Assembly: GCA_018136815.1 (NCBI GenBank)
Contig: CM030942.1
Location: forward strand, 2,927,546-2,991,545
Direction: 5' to 3'
Length of the DNA: 64,000 nucleotides
Source: Isochrysis galbana
Taxonomy: Eukaryota > Haptophyta > Isochrysidales > Isochrysidaceae
Of the stretch, positions 43,919-54,199 are shown one piece after another. The notes beneath the pieces are model-generated. The model was not told where the DNA came from. It saw only the letters and a list, made by a program, of their open reading frames with translations, and ran no database searches. Within the stretch, counting starts at the first letter, position 1; each line of letters starts with the position of its first letter. Position numbers and translations under genes: made by a program.

Positions 43919-45180
43919 AGAGAGAGATCTTGCGTTACAAAGTATTGTCTTGTACAGCATTTTGTAGGCTAGCATACTTAGCCACATCCACATACACCGG
44001 ACGAGCCATGCACCAATCGCGCACAACCCCATCTCGGGATAGGGGCTCCATTGCCATCGATAGCGTCGGACCCAGGGCGTATGGGTTCACGTTTACCCGG
44101 TGTTGACCCACTTTGCGTTAATACACCTCCTCAGCAGAGGCGAAACGTGTTTGCTTTGCACGATACAACCCAAAGCAGTTGGACCCATGATTTGATGCAA
44201 TCATCTCCCTCTTGCGCGGCAGCCCTCCGAATCGAGCCTTGGCCTTGCGCTCCATTGAGCAACGCTGCCCATTGAAAGCGCTAAAGCGCTGCGAAGCTCG
44301 GGCTGGGGGCACCTCACCAGCGACCAGCGCCCCATCGCAGGCGTCAGTCTCTGCCTCGCCTTCGAGGCGATCGCGCGCGCGCGAGGCACGGCTGGGGTTG
44401 GGGTTGAAGCTGGACATGGTGTTGAGGAGGGAGGGGGAGAGAGGGAGAGAGGGGCGCGCTCGGGCCACGCTCGCGAGAAGACGAGAAGAGAGAGGGGGTG
44501 TGCGGGGGGGGGGGGGGAGAGAGAGAGGGGGGGGGGGGGGAGAGGGCCCCCCTCATGTATCACTGTGTTTTGGACGGTGTTTGGCTGTGTTTGTACGAAT
44601 GTAAAACACAGCCTGTTTTTATTGTGTTTGGAGAGACGCTCCTGCTGTGTTTCCCAGCTAGGCCATCGGCCATCAAGACAAGCCCTGAAAAAAATTCGTT
44701 CGCACTATCGAGTATCGAATCCGCTTTGAGTATAGAGATACTCTGGATTCGACACCTCGTCTAGACGCTATAGACTATTAGTGTAGAATACGACGCACCG
44801 ACGGGACTATGGGGGATAGTCTACTAGACTTCCTCGAGAGGAGCGCCCTCCCCCGCTCCCCCCCCCCGGTACTGTATCCGGGACTGTCTTTGACTGTATT
44901 TGGACGAGGGCCAAATCCAGGCTGTCTTCGCTCAAGTTGGAGCCCCCCTCCCTGTATCTCCTCATCCCCCCCCCCCCCCCCCATCTTATCTAGGCTCCGC
45001 TCTCTCTCCCTCCCCCCCCCCCCGCTCTCTCCCCCCCGCGCGCGCCCCTTCTTTGGCCGCCCTCAGGAACCGCGCGGGACACCGGGAGGGGGGCGGCGGG
45101 GAGGGGGGGGGGGGGGGGGAGGCGGGCGGGCGGGCGCGGGGGGAAGGAAGGGGGAAGGGAGGGAGGAGGCTCCCCCCCCC
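43919..45180. other. Gene-less flank with G/C runs
   Basis: G-runs at about 44500-44540, C-runs at 44966-44983 and 45010-45025, and a G-rich block at 45090-45160. TGTATTTGG/GTGTTTGG words at about 44570-44640 and 44880-44920 resemble decayed relatives of the 13251 MITE. No gene supported. Confidence 0.5.
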
Positions 45181-45183
45181 CCG

Positions 45184-45276
<93 letters not shown>

Positions 45277-45290
45277 CTCTCTCCCCTCTC
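45181..45290 (+). repeat. (CT)n microsatellite, about 45 units
   Basis: Nearly uninterrupted CT from about 45186 to 45274 with a CCCCTCTCT tail. One of the longest dinucleotide tracts in the window. Confidence 0.95.
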
Positions 45291-45513
45291 TCCCCTCCTC
45301 TTCTCGTCTTGGGCCTCTCCTCTTCTGGCGCGCTCGCTCTCTCCCATCGTCTCCTTCTCTTCTCTTCTCTCTCTAACGGTTCTGATCTACCGATCGGGTG
45401 GGCGCGTGCTGCGTGTCTCCCTCTCTCTCCTCTCTCTCTCTCGGCGGTGACGGGCACTTCGGTGGAGAGAGCTGCCTTTACAACATAGTTTTGGGGCACC
45501 GCGATAAAGAAAT

Positions 45514-45612
45514 ATGGCTGACGCCGTTCAGGTCCTCAGAGATCTCCTCGTACGGAATGCAGAGCAAGAGAAAGGAAGCGACAATGGAGATGCCCCTCCA
45601 AGAGATAAATAA
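45514..45612 (+). CDS. Short open frame of 32 codons, possible small protein or uORF
   Basis: ATG at 45514 opens MADAVQVLRDLLVRNAEQEK and ends at TAA. The codons are balanced and the peptide would form an amphipathic helix. Directly after the stop an ATG in the same frame (45613) opens MSALNSEIKAANHRL before running into CT repeats. It lies 0.7 kb upstream of the MYB gene on the same strand. It could be a leader ORF, a first exon or chance. Confidence 0.25.
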   Translation: MADAVQVLRDLLVRNAEQEKGSDNGDAPPRDK

Positions 45613-46098
45613 ATGTCTGCCCTGAACTCAGAGATAAAGGCCGCCAACCATCGGCTGCCGAGCTCGCACTCTCTCTCTCTCCATGTACTCTCTCTCCCTC
45701 TCCCTCTCTCCCTCCGTCTCCCTCCCTCTCTCTCTTCTCTCTCTCTCTCTCTCACACACACTCAGTCCCCCCCCCCCCTCCTCTCTTCTCTTCTCTCCGA
45801 CCTCACCTCGCTCCCTCCCTCGCTCTCCCCCCCTCGGCTCTCTGCTCGCCATTCTCTCTCGGTAAAGGTCGAGAGGAGAGGAGAGAGAACAGGCGGAGAA
45901 TTAAGGGAAAGAGAGAGAAGAGAGGATTGAGAAGAGAGAAAGAGAGAGAAGAGCGAGTGAAGGGCCGGCGGTCCAGAGGGGAGGAGCTTCCCCCTCTCGG
46001 CCTCACTCGCGCACACAGGCACCGGCGGGGCTGCGAGGCACAGCGAGGGAGCGAGGGAGAGGGAGGGAGGGAAGGAGGGAGAGGCGGGGTGACGGGAG

Positions 46099-46230
<132 letters not shown>

Positions 46231-46277
46231 GGGGGGGGGGGGGGGAGGCGAGGGAGAGGGCTGAGTTAACCAGTGGA

Positions 46278-48681
46278 ATGCCGGGTGGAAAGCATGCCAA
46301 CATGCAGGCGTGGGCGCCCGAGGAGGACCAAGTCATTCTCGACATGGTGCGCCTCCCAGAGAAGAAGCTCCCCCCGCCCCTCACCCTCATCTCTCTGTCT
46401 TGTTCCCCCCCCCCCCCCCCCGAACCCCCCCCCCCCCGCGCGCGCCTCTTCCTTCTCTCCGCCTCCTTCTTTTCCTTCTGCTACCTCTTCTTCTCCACCA
46501 TCTCGCCCACCCACACCCTACTTCACTCAGCTAAGAAGAACTGTTGACCTCCCGGCCCCCTCTAACTGAGCAGGTGCAGCAAGAGGGGCCAAAGTGGTCA
46601 CGCATTGTGCAGCAGCTGCCCGGAAGGACCGTCTCCTCCGTGCGCAACCGATGGTGTGCGCACGCGCGCCGCCCTGCCGCTGTGCGCGTCGAGTGACTAC
46701 CATATATGGATCTCGTCTTTCGCATGCAGCGCCAGCGCCACAATAGCGCATGGGCAGCAGCACACAGGGCTCTGCCAACCCACCCCCTTTCCCGGTCATC
46801 CCTAGGCAACGCATTGAGAAGGGTCGCAAATTGCGGGAGGCCGGCGTCGAATCGAAGAACCGGTGTGTCGCCGTTGTCTCCCAGAAAAGAACCCTCTGGC
46901 GCTCACAATGCTGATCATGCGCTTTGTTGATCCGCAGTGTGCTGCACATCCGGGCGTCATGCGAGGGCTGGATTCTGATCACCAATTCCGTCGACTGCAT
47001 GCGCCTGTGCCCATTTGTCAGCTCACATCAGAGGTTGTCGCCTCCTGGTCTGTAGGTGTCATGCTTGCGGCGAACCCAAACGTGGGCACATCTGCTACCA
47101 GAAGCTGCGCGGCGGTCCGCAGGTGACAAAGCACGCCACAGGGTCGCGGCATTTGCGCCTTGAGGCCTTCCTGATGCGCAGCGATGGTCCAGGCGCGCTC
47201 ATGGATCGGACGTTCCCTCGCATGGAGCTCCGTGACTCTCTCTGTCCACCATGTCCACACGTGCCTCCCTCGCCTCCTGTCCGCCACGCCCAGGTGGATT
47301 TGCGCAACACGATGGGCTCGGCCTCACACATTCGCCGTATGAATCCCGACGCCCTGCGCATTGCGCACCAGCTCGCGCCGCCTTCGGTGGCTTCGCAGCT
47401 TCACTCGCTGCCGTCGTCCCATCCGCTTTCACAAAGGAGCCAGCGCCCTCAGATGCAGCTACAGCAACATACCCACGGTGGTGGAAACCTTTCTCTGAAG
47501 GGAATGCCGCCGCCGCGCCCGCCGCCGCCGCGCCGCACACGCTCTCAGTCGCTAATTGACCTCGCAGCAGCAGCCGGTGTGGGAAGCAACAGTGGGGCCA
47601 ATGGCGGGTACTGTGCGCAAGGCGGTGGTTCTTCTCTGTTCCCGCCTCCGGATAACGCTGGAGCCTACAATCATCAGTTGGGCCTCACGGTGCGATGCCG
47701 GCTGCGATGGATTGGGTTGTGCGTATTGGTTGGTCTGGGAGTGGTGGCGGAGGGCTTCCCGACGGTGCGCGAAAGTCCGCGTTCACGGGCCCCCTCGCAT
47801 CGCACTGGGTTCGCCAAACAATCTTGACATCTGTCAAAGCTCTCCACTCCTTGCCATGTGCGTATGCTTGCCGCCAGGTGGACGTTGCTGCTGCGCAGCC
47901 CTTCCCGCATTTAGAGCGCTCAAATACGAGCTTCTTCAACTCGCTATCGCAAGATGACGTAAGTCTGCCCGCCTACCAAGCCATCCACCAGACTCTTGCC
48001 CTGGGCCTGGTTTGTTGGTGTGGCCTTGACGCGATGTGGCCATGCTGAGTAAGGGACGACCCCGTCCTCGCTGTCGACCACTACCGATCCCATTCACCCT
48101 GCCCGCCGGCTCCCTCATCATAGGCCTTCTCGCCTTTGACACGTGAGTTGTTCGAATCGTGGGCGGAGTCGCCGCGCCAGAATCAACTCCCGCCCAATGT
48201 CGCCGCCCTACTTTCCAATCCGGACGCACCGCCTGCTCTCAAGCAAGCTGCCTCAGGCCAGCGGTCTGGGCCCATCAAGCTGACGCGCGCCGTGTCAGGT
48301 TTCTTCGCCCAGGCGGCAACTGCCGAAAATTCGCCAAACACAAGCCTTGGCGCGGCGGCAAGCCTCCCGACAGGAGGGATGGTGGGGCTGCCGCCCCTCT
48401 CCTCGTTTCCTGGACCAGCTCCTGCCTCTGCTGCTGCTTATGGCAACGGTAACCGCCAGGCTAGCCACCCGGACCCGATGATGAGGTCCCACTCATTGAC
48501 CGCCGCGGATCTCAAGCTCGACATGCTGCCTATGGAAGACGGGGGCTTCTGCGGACTTGCCGGCGCGCCTCACGACTCCTTTAGCACGTCGCCGCGAGGT
48601 GGCAGTGGCGGCCGACCGCAGCTGCAACGCCGCCGCTCTTCGCGCCTCTCCCTCTCCGCCTTTCTAGAAGACATCGACTGA
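46278..48681 (+). CDS. Single-repeat MYB protein with zinc-knuckle-like motif, 7 exons
   Basis: Exons 46278-46346, 46574-46653, 46806-46862, 47056-47122, 47294-47689, 47878-47958 and 48124-48681 join cleanly (phases 0, 2, 2, 0, 0, 0) to 435 residues. The spliced N-terminus forms one MYB repeat: W12 in MQAWAPEEDQVILDM, then GPKWSRIVQQL and GRTVSSVRNRW. The repeat is split by two introns. Directly after it, a basic linker leads to CHACGEPKRGHIC (C-x2-C-x6-H-x-C), a knuckle that may bind zinc. The rest is low-complexity Pro/Ser/Gln-rich sequence with short conserved-looking blocks: RRTRSQSLIDLAAAAG, SPLTRELFESWAESPR and SLTAADLKLDMLPM. The protein should be a nuclear DNA-binding regulator. Donors are GTGCGC, GTGTGC, GTGTGT, GTGACA, GTGCGA and GTAAGT. 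The ends of exons 2 and 3 use GTGTG(C/T), less usual but required by frame. Confidence 0.82.
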
Positions 48682-50500
48682 AGGCCATGGCATTGGAGTG
48701 TGCGGCAGGGTTGTTCGCGTCGAATGTGCGGGCAGGGTTGTTCGCGGTACGGGCTGGAAAGGGCATTTAATGACCAGATGGGAAGAGTGGGGTTGGGGGG
48801 TGTCCTGGCGAATACTTGCATAGCAGGCATCGACGTGAGTGCCGGCTCGATGCAACGTTGGCATCCTCGAACAGCAATGTGTGCTCCTCCTTGCAACCTC
48901 TACCTGCTTTCGATAGTCTCGAATGGGCTCTAGACACTACGCATATTTGGCACTCTCCTACGTTATCGTCGGACTTCAAGATAAATACCTTGAGTTCGCT
49001 TTTCGCGATGACGCAGAGCAAGGTTGGCTGTCAGCGTTTGGCGTGACTGACTGTGTGGAAGTCGACCACAGGTGTTATGCTCAAGCGTGCATACACATGT
49101 GGCGCGAGTCGTTTCACACTTGACGACGTATCGGTGTTGTAGATGCAAGGCCGGTTCGTCGGCAAACAAGAAAGCGAGTCGAAGTGCAGTGCGCGTCTTG
49201 TAAGCGCAAGGTTGGTGTACATGATGTTGTTGCGATGGCATTATCTTCATCATATTTCTGTTGCGAGACTGCCTGCGCTATGGACTCGGCGCTTCCGACG
49301 GCATCAAGAATCGATCATTCCCAATGTTGCTACGACTCTTGTTCTTATCGATCTCAACATGGAGAGGGCGCGTTGCGCCGAACCGATGGTATACACTTGT
49401 GTGTGCTCGGCTTTTCTCATTCGCTTTTTGGGGGCGCAATTGGTGCTTGCTTTGCTATAAATGTCGATACTGTGGAGTGCCTTGTTCCTCCGATACTGTC
49501 GAGAACTTGTGGTGGCGCGTGATTAGTTGCTTTCTCTTCCATGTGGCTAAGTTCATCGTACGTCATAGCCTTCACTCGGGATTTTTGGCAAGGATTTCAC
49601 TCGGGGTTCACTCCGCGCGTTTGACGACAAACGTTAAAAGTGAAACGTTGGACGTTGGTGAAACCAGGCTCCAGGATAGCCTTTGTTTGCAACCGCGGCA
49701 TACCCTCTAGGCGCGTAGCAAGAACTCTGGCGGGTTCAGCACTATTGGTAATTTCTCCCTCGCATAGCGATGGCGTTGCGCTTGCGGCCCGCCATTTTGG
49801 GAGCCAAGATAATAATAGTAATAATAAGCAATGAACAATGACCGAGTACGTTAGTGCCGCCACTGCGGCACTATCCATGCACCAACAGCCGCCAAGCCAC
49901 AAACAAACCACGACAAGCATGGTGATGACTGTGACATGGCCGCATTAATCCCAATAACCAATAAAACTAGCGCAATTGACAATTGTGATTGTACCTCGCC
50001 CTTCGCAGGCCCGGCTCCGCATTGCACATTGCAGAAACTCCCCGCACAAGCTCATTGGGTGAAAACTTGCGGATCGAGCATGACGCATGACCACCGGCTC
50101 GATGTGGCCGAAGATATACAAGATACGGAAGGGGACTGATCGGCGGTAGGCGCGGCGGATTAGGAGGGAATCTGCTTCTGCTTGAAATCCCATAATTGAT
50201 AATTGGCAATTATTTGTTATTTGGGGAAACAAAGACCGAAGTGAAGTAAAGCCACGATGAGAGTCCCCCAAATGCCAAATGTCCGAAGAATGTCTAGACA
50301 TTTCCGCCAGGCCCAAGTTTGTTTGTGTACGTTTGTTTACAATTACAAATCACTCCTCGTGGACGTGTACACAGTGAACACCCCTGTTCACAGCCTGATC
50401 GAGAACACTCCGGACTTTCGCACCTGTGATCAAAAGATTTGTAGAGAGGGGCAGAGATAAAATTAGACGCAAGGAGGGGCGGCTGGCGGGGACGGGACAG
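48682..50500. other. Gene-poor stretch with short duplication and a Cys-rich frame
   Basis: A 21-22-bp direct duplication (TGTGCGGCAGGGTTGTTCGCG) lies at 48699-48719 and 48725-48746. The frame 49184-49522 (+) has paired cysteines (VQCASCKRK...YFCCETAC) spaced like FCS/MYM-type zinc fingers but no supported start. Imperfect inverted ends near 49949 and 50228 (CCCAATAAC.../...GTTATTTGGGG) could mark an old 280-bp element. Confidence 0.35.
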
Positions 50501-50725
50501 TGGGGAGCAGAGAGAAAGAGAGTGGAGAAGAGAGAGAGGGGGGGGAGGAGAGAGTACGTGGAGGGAGCAAAAGAAGAGAGAGAGAAGAGGTGAAGAGAGT
50601 GGGGAGAGAGGAGGGGGGGGAGGTAGAAGAGAGGCAGGGAGGGAGCCGCGGTGAGGAGAGAGAAAGAGGAGGGAGAGAGAAAGAAAGGGGGGGTTGAGAA
50701 AGAGGGGGGGAGGGAGAGAGGGAGG

Positions 50726-50800
<75 letters not shown>

Positions 50801-50890
50801 AGGGAGGGAGGGAGGGAGAGAGGGAGGGAGGGAGGGAGAAGTGGAGGGAGGGAGAGAGGCAGAGAGGCAGAAGGGCAGAGGTTGGATTTC
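50500..50890 (+). repeat. GA and GGGA-rich tract before GH53 gene
   Basis: GA/G-rich throughout, with pure (GA)n at about 50730-50794 followed by GGGA tetranucleotides to about 50840. Ends shortly before the ATG at 50899. Confidence 0.9.
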
Positions 50891-50898
50891 TGGGCCGT

Positions 50899-52107
50899 AT
50901 GCACGCTCCCCTCTTCTCCTCCTCGCACCACCACCCATTCTGCACCACGAGCAGCTGGTGTGGGGTCGACTTCTCAGAGCTGGCCACTGAGGACAGCCAC
51001 GGGCTCTCTCCTCCATTCAGAGCCTCGGCCGCCGGACCTACCATCGATGCGCTCGAGCTGCTACGCTCACACGGCGCGTCTGTCTTCCGCATGCGCCTCT
51101 GGTACGACCCGTGCGCCGACCGCCGTTGCGTACCGGCACGATTCGCCTATGCAAACCTCACCAACGTACTGGCGATGGCAAGGCGTGTGAGCCGCGCGAA
51201 TCTCTCGTTTGTGCTCGATTTGCACTACTCCGACTGGTGGGCCGATCCAAGCAACCAGAGGAAGCCGCAGGCATGGAAGAACCTGTCGGCGCATGCGCTG
51301 CGCAGGACCGTTTTTCGGTACACGCGCAGCACAGTCGGCGCCTTCGTCGAGCAAGGCACGCCGCCGCTTGCCGTGCAGGTGGGCAACGAGGTGTCCAACG
51401 GCTTCCTGTGGGAGGAGCCGGGCCAGCCATGCAAACAAGGCGGAAAACTCGGCCTCGACTGCTCGGCCGACATCTTCAACGACTCGACAGCCTTCGACGC
51501 GTTTGGCAAGCTATTTGACGCGGGAGCACGTGGGGTACGCGCAGCTTGCGCCACCTGCCTCATCGCCGTGCACACTGACCTGGGCAACCGGATAGCCGAG
51601 TTGGGCATTGCGCACCTCATCGACTGGCATCTCAATCTCCAGCGCAAGTCATCGGTCGAGTTCGACCTTGTGGGGCTGAGCCTATATGCCAGGTTCCTGT
51701 CTGCCCGTCCCGGCCGCACCGCATCCGTCTTGGAGAATATCCGCCAGCTGGGGCACCTAGCGCGGAAGCTGCCGGGCAAGCGCATCTACCTCGCCGAGAC
51801 AGCGTACCCAGCCGCCGGCGCCGTCAAGCCTTGTGATCGCTTCCCGCCGACGCCACAGGGCCAGTTAGACTACCTGCGTGCCGTGATAGAGGCGCTGGCG
51901 GCGGCGATTCCCGAGGCGCAGCGAGGGGGCGTGCTGTGGTGGGAACGCAATGAGACCGGCATCGAGTCCCTCTTTGACCAAAACTACGTGGCAAGGCCGG
52001 CGCTCTTGTACGGATTCAAGCACGGCCGCAAGTCGAGGTGGGGCACCCGTAGAGCGGCCAGCGAGAGGGGGCGAAAACCGCGCGCACGCGCGGCCGGTGC
52101 CTTATGA
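50899..52107 (+). CDS. GH53 family arabinogalactan endo-beta-1,4-galactanase
   Basis: 402 residues, about the usual length for the family. Clan GH-A barrel signatures occur in order. They are FRMRLWYDP (64-71), DLHYSDWWADPSNQ (107-120), QVGNEVSNGFLW with the presumed acid/base E164, and YLAETAYP with the presumed nucleophile E300, near the expected spacing. GLSLYARF (259-266) sits where family members have an SYYP-like strand. The enzyme would cut beta-1,4-galactan of cell walls or extracellular polysaccharide. The first ATG gives no clear signal peptide (MHAPLFSSSHHHP), yet the family is normally secreted, so a further 5' exon with a signal may be missed, or the protein is retained. The last about 30 residues are Arg-rich and probably lie outside the fold. 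A GA-rich tract precedes the start. Confidence 0.88.
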   Translation: MHAPLFSSSHHHPFCTTSSWCGVDFSELATEDSHGLSPPFRASAAGPTIDALELLRSHGASVFRMRLWYDPCADRRCVPARFAYANLTNVLAMARRVSRANLSFVLDLHYSDWWADPSNQRKPQAWKNLSAHALRRTVFRYTRSTVGAFVEQGTPPLAVQVGNEVSNGFLWEEPGQPCKQGGKLGLDCSADIFNDSTAFDAFGKLFDAGARGVRAACATCLIAVHTDLGNRIAELGIAHLIDWHLNLQRKSSVEFDLVGLSLYARFLSARPGRTASVLENIRQLGHLARKLPGKRIYLAETAYPAAGAVKPCDRFPPTPQGQLDYLRAVIEALAAAIPEAQRGGVLWWERNETGIESLFDQNYVARPALLYGFKHGRKSRWGTRRAASERGRKPRARAAGAL

Positions 52108-53534
52108 CGTGACGACGCCCTAGTGCTGCACCTATGCGCTAGTCGGCAGCACGCCGCAACCCTGATGAAGCGGCGACGGCCGGCCACGCGACATGCAGCG
52201 GCAGAGCGTACCGCTAGCTCTCTGCAGCCGATGATCATGGGATGACCAACTGCTGCAGGAAGCCAACCTTCAAGGCCAAAGTGCAGCACCGCAGTGTACT
52301 TTCTTGATCAAGGACAAGAGGTTGCGGGTACAACAACGCGCACAACTACCACTACATCTCCAAACTGCTTCAACTCGTGTCGCTCTTCTATCCTCCGCTA
52401 CTCCTGATCTTGTTGTGTAAACCATGGACTACTTTATGCATGCGGCTTGTTTTCAGAGCCGTATGCACAACAGTATGAATCCTACCCTTCTTCCACGTGC
52501 GTGCTTCTTCATGTTTGCTAACTTGTCATTATCGCGATGCTATACTTTCCTTTGTTTGCAGCCTACTGCTCCGTTGGACGGAGCATGTTGCGCGGTGTGT
52601 ATTTGTGTGACATATCGTGGCGGCGCAGCATTTCACCCCACACCTATCATTGAGTAAAAATTATGGGACCTCTCATGACTTCAAAATGTTGCACGACGCG
52701 TTCCTCCGCCCAAGGGCAAGGGCGTGAGTCATCATGAACAATGCACCGGGGCCGAGTTGAGGCCGTTTGCCACCTAAAAGGGGCTCTTTGGTGCGCTTCT
52801 AGCCATCAACGCTGGTGCGATGGCGTTACCTTTCGCAGCGCATGTCCACTAGAAGAGAACCGTCGCGCTGAAAAAAAAACATCTGAAGATTCTGGGCTAC
52901 ACACCTACTAGACTAGGGTACTTCCCCATCCCTGTTGCCAAATGAGCCCTCACTCACAAGCCCTCTTCTCGAGCCAACTCCGAGACTGAGGAAGGGCAGC
53001 AACTCTAACTCACAAGCGCTCTACTACTATTGCGGTAAGGGGGCTGTTGATCAAGAAAGTACTTTACTCGTGGTCGCCACGGGAGGGGGGGGAGGGGTGT
53101 TGGTAAGGGGGCTGTGATTCGGCTGCGCAGCGGCGCGCCCACCCGGCGCGCCCGACCCCTAATGGTTTTATTTCAGTTCCAACACCACCTTCAAGATTTT
53201 TTTCAGTTGCCCCACGCGCGCTCGTACGGCCAAATGTTGAATGTTGAATTCTTTCGGAACTTTGAACTCTCCGATTCTAGGGCGGTCAGACAGCGAATTA
53301 TCAACTACTAACATATGTGGGGGAGGGGCTGCATTTTTGACCGTTCTCCGAAGCCCGAAGCCCAGGAAAAAACTCCTGGGGGGCTTACCTGCCTCCACGA
53401 AAGCAATCTTGCGGGCCGAGGAGCAAATGGCGGGTGCTTTACCACGCGAGTTGAAGCCTTGTGGGGGGGGGGGGGGGGAGCGCACGGGCACGAGGCGCCT
53501 CCCCCATGTGATTAAGGTTGCGGACTAATAATCA
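52108..53534. other. Gene-less spacer
   Basis: Probable 3' UTR of the GH53 gene, then unremarkable spacer with a poly-G run at about 53462-53478. Nothing coding is supported. Confidence 0.5.
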
Positions 53535-53544
53535 CGCTGCTCGT

Positions 53545-53690
53545 GAATTTCAGCATGAAATGCACAAATTCAGCATGAAACTCATGGAATTTCAGCATGA
53601 AACTCATGAAATTTCGGCATGAAACGTATAAAATTTCAGCATGAAACTTCGCTGGAATGCATTTCGGCATGAAATTTGGTGAAAACCGTG
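53545..53690 (+). repeat. Tandem repeat, about 22-bp ATTTCAGCATGAAACTCATG unit
   Basis: The core CAGCATGAAA or CGGCATGAAA starts at about 53551, 53571, 53593, 53615, 53637 and 53665. Confidence 0.85.
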
Positions 53691-53718
53691 GGGAAATGGC
53701 TAGCACGAGAAGACATTG

Positions 53719-53822
53719 GTAGCTAGGGTATAAGACGGATGCTACAGGTAGCCGAATCGGGCTGAAGGATGGGGTAGGAGGGGCGAGTCGGTTGCCTGTA
53801 CCTCCCGTCTTATGTCCTAGGT
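53719..53822. mobile_element. Small TIR/foldback element
   Basis: AGCTAGGGTATAAGACGG..GCTACAGGTAGCC at the left pairs imperfectly with the inverse of GGTTGCCTGTACCTCCCG and TCTTATGTCCTAGGT at the right. About 104 bp, non-coding. Confidence 0.6.
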
Positions 53823-54199
53823 GGGTGTTGGGGTGCTGAAGAGTTCATTTGATGCAGTCAGCAGCAAGGCGCCCTTAGTCGACAAAGGCTGTTGGGCTGA
53901 ATGGTCTGTAGTGTTCAGCCAGGCCGCAGTTGTACTAATTACCGCCTCTAGCAGTGACTCTTGGCCTCAGGCCGATCGGGCGTCGGCAGTCTGTCTGCAA
54001 GTGTGGATGCTGATTACCCGGCGTCGAGAGGCTCCTGCGCAGCCAGCATTCTTATCTGCGGCACACGAGTGAATACTATGTGCGTGTCCGCCAGGTTCGG
54101 GGTAGTCCTCCCAGCCCCGGGCGCTAGCCCTTCCCGCCTGCACTTCAACTTGCACCCTTACTTAAGTTGGGATGCGGCATATCGCATGGGGTTGCGTAA
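53823..54199. other. 3' flank of AlkB-like gene, no gene seen
   Basis: Likely 3' UTR of the minus-strand gene that ends at 54200. No other feature is supported. Confidence 0.4.

Noticed and set aside
44100-44604. Overlapping frames downstream of the coiled-coil gene
   Set aside because: Composition-driven openness around G-runs; no splice or domain support.
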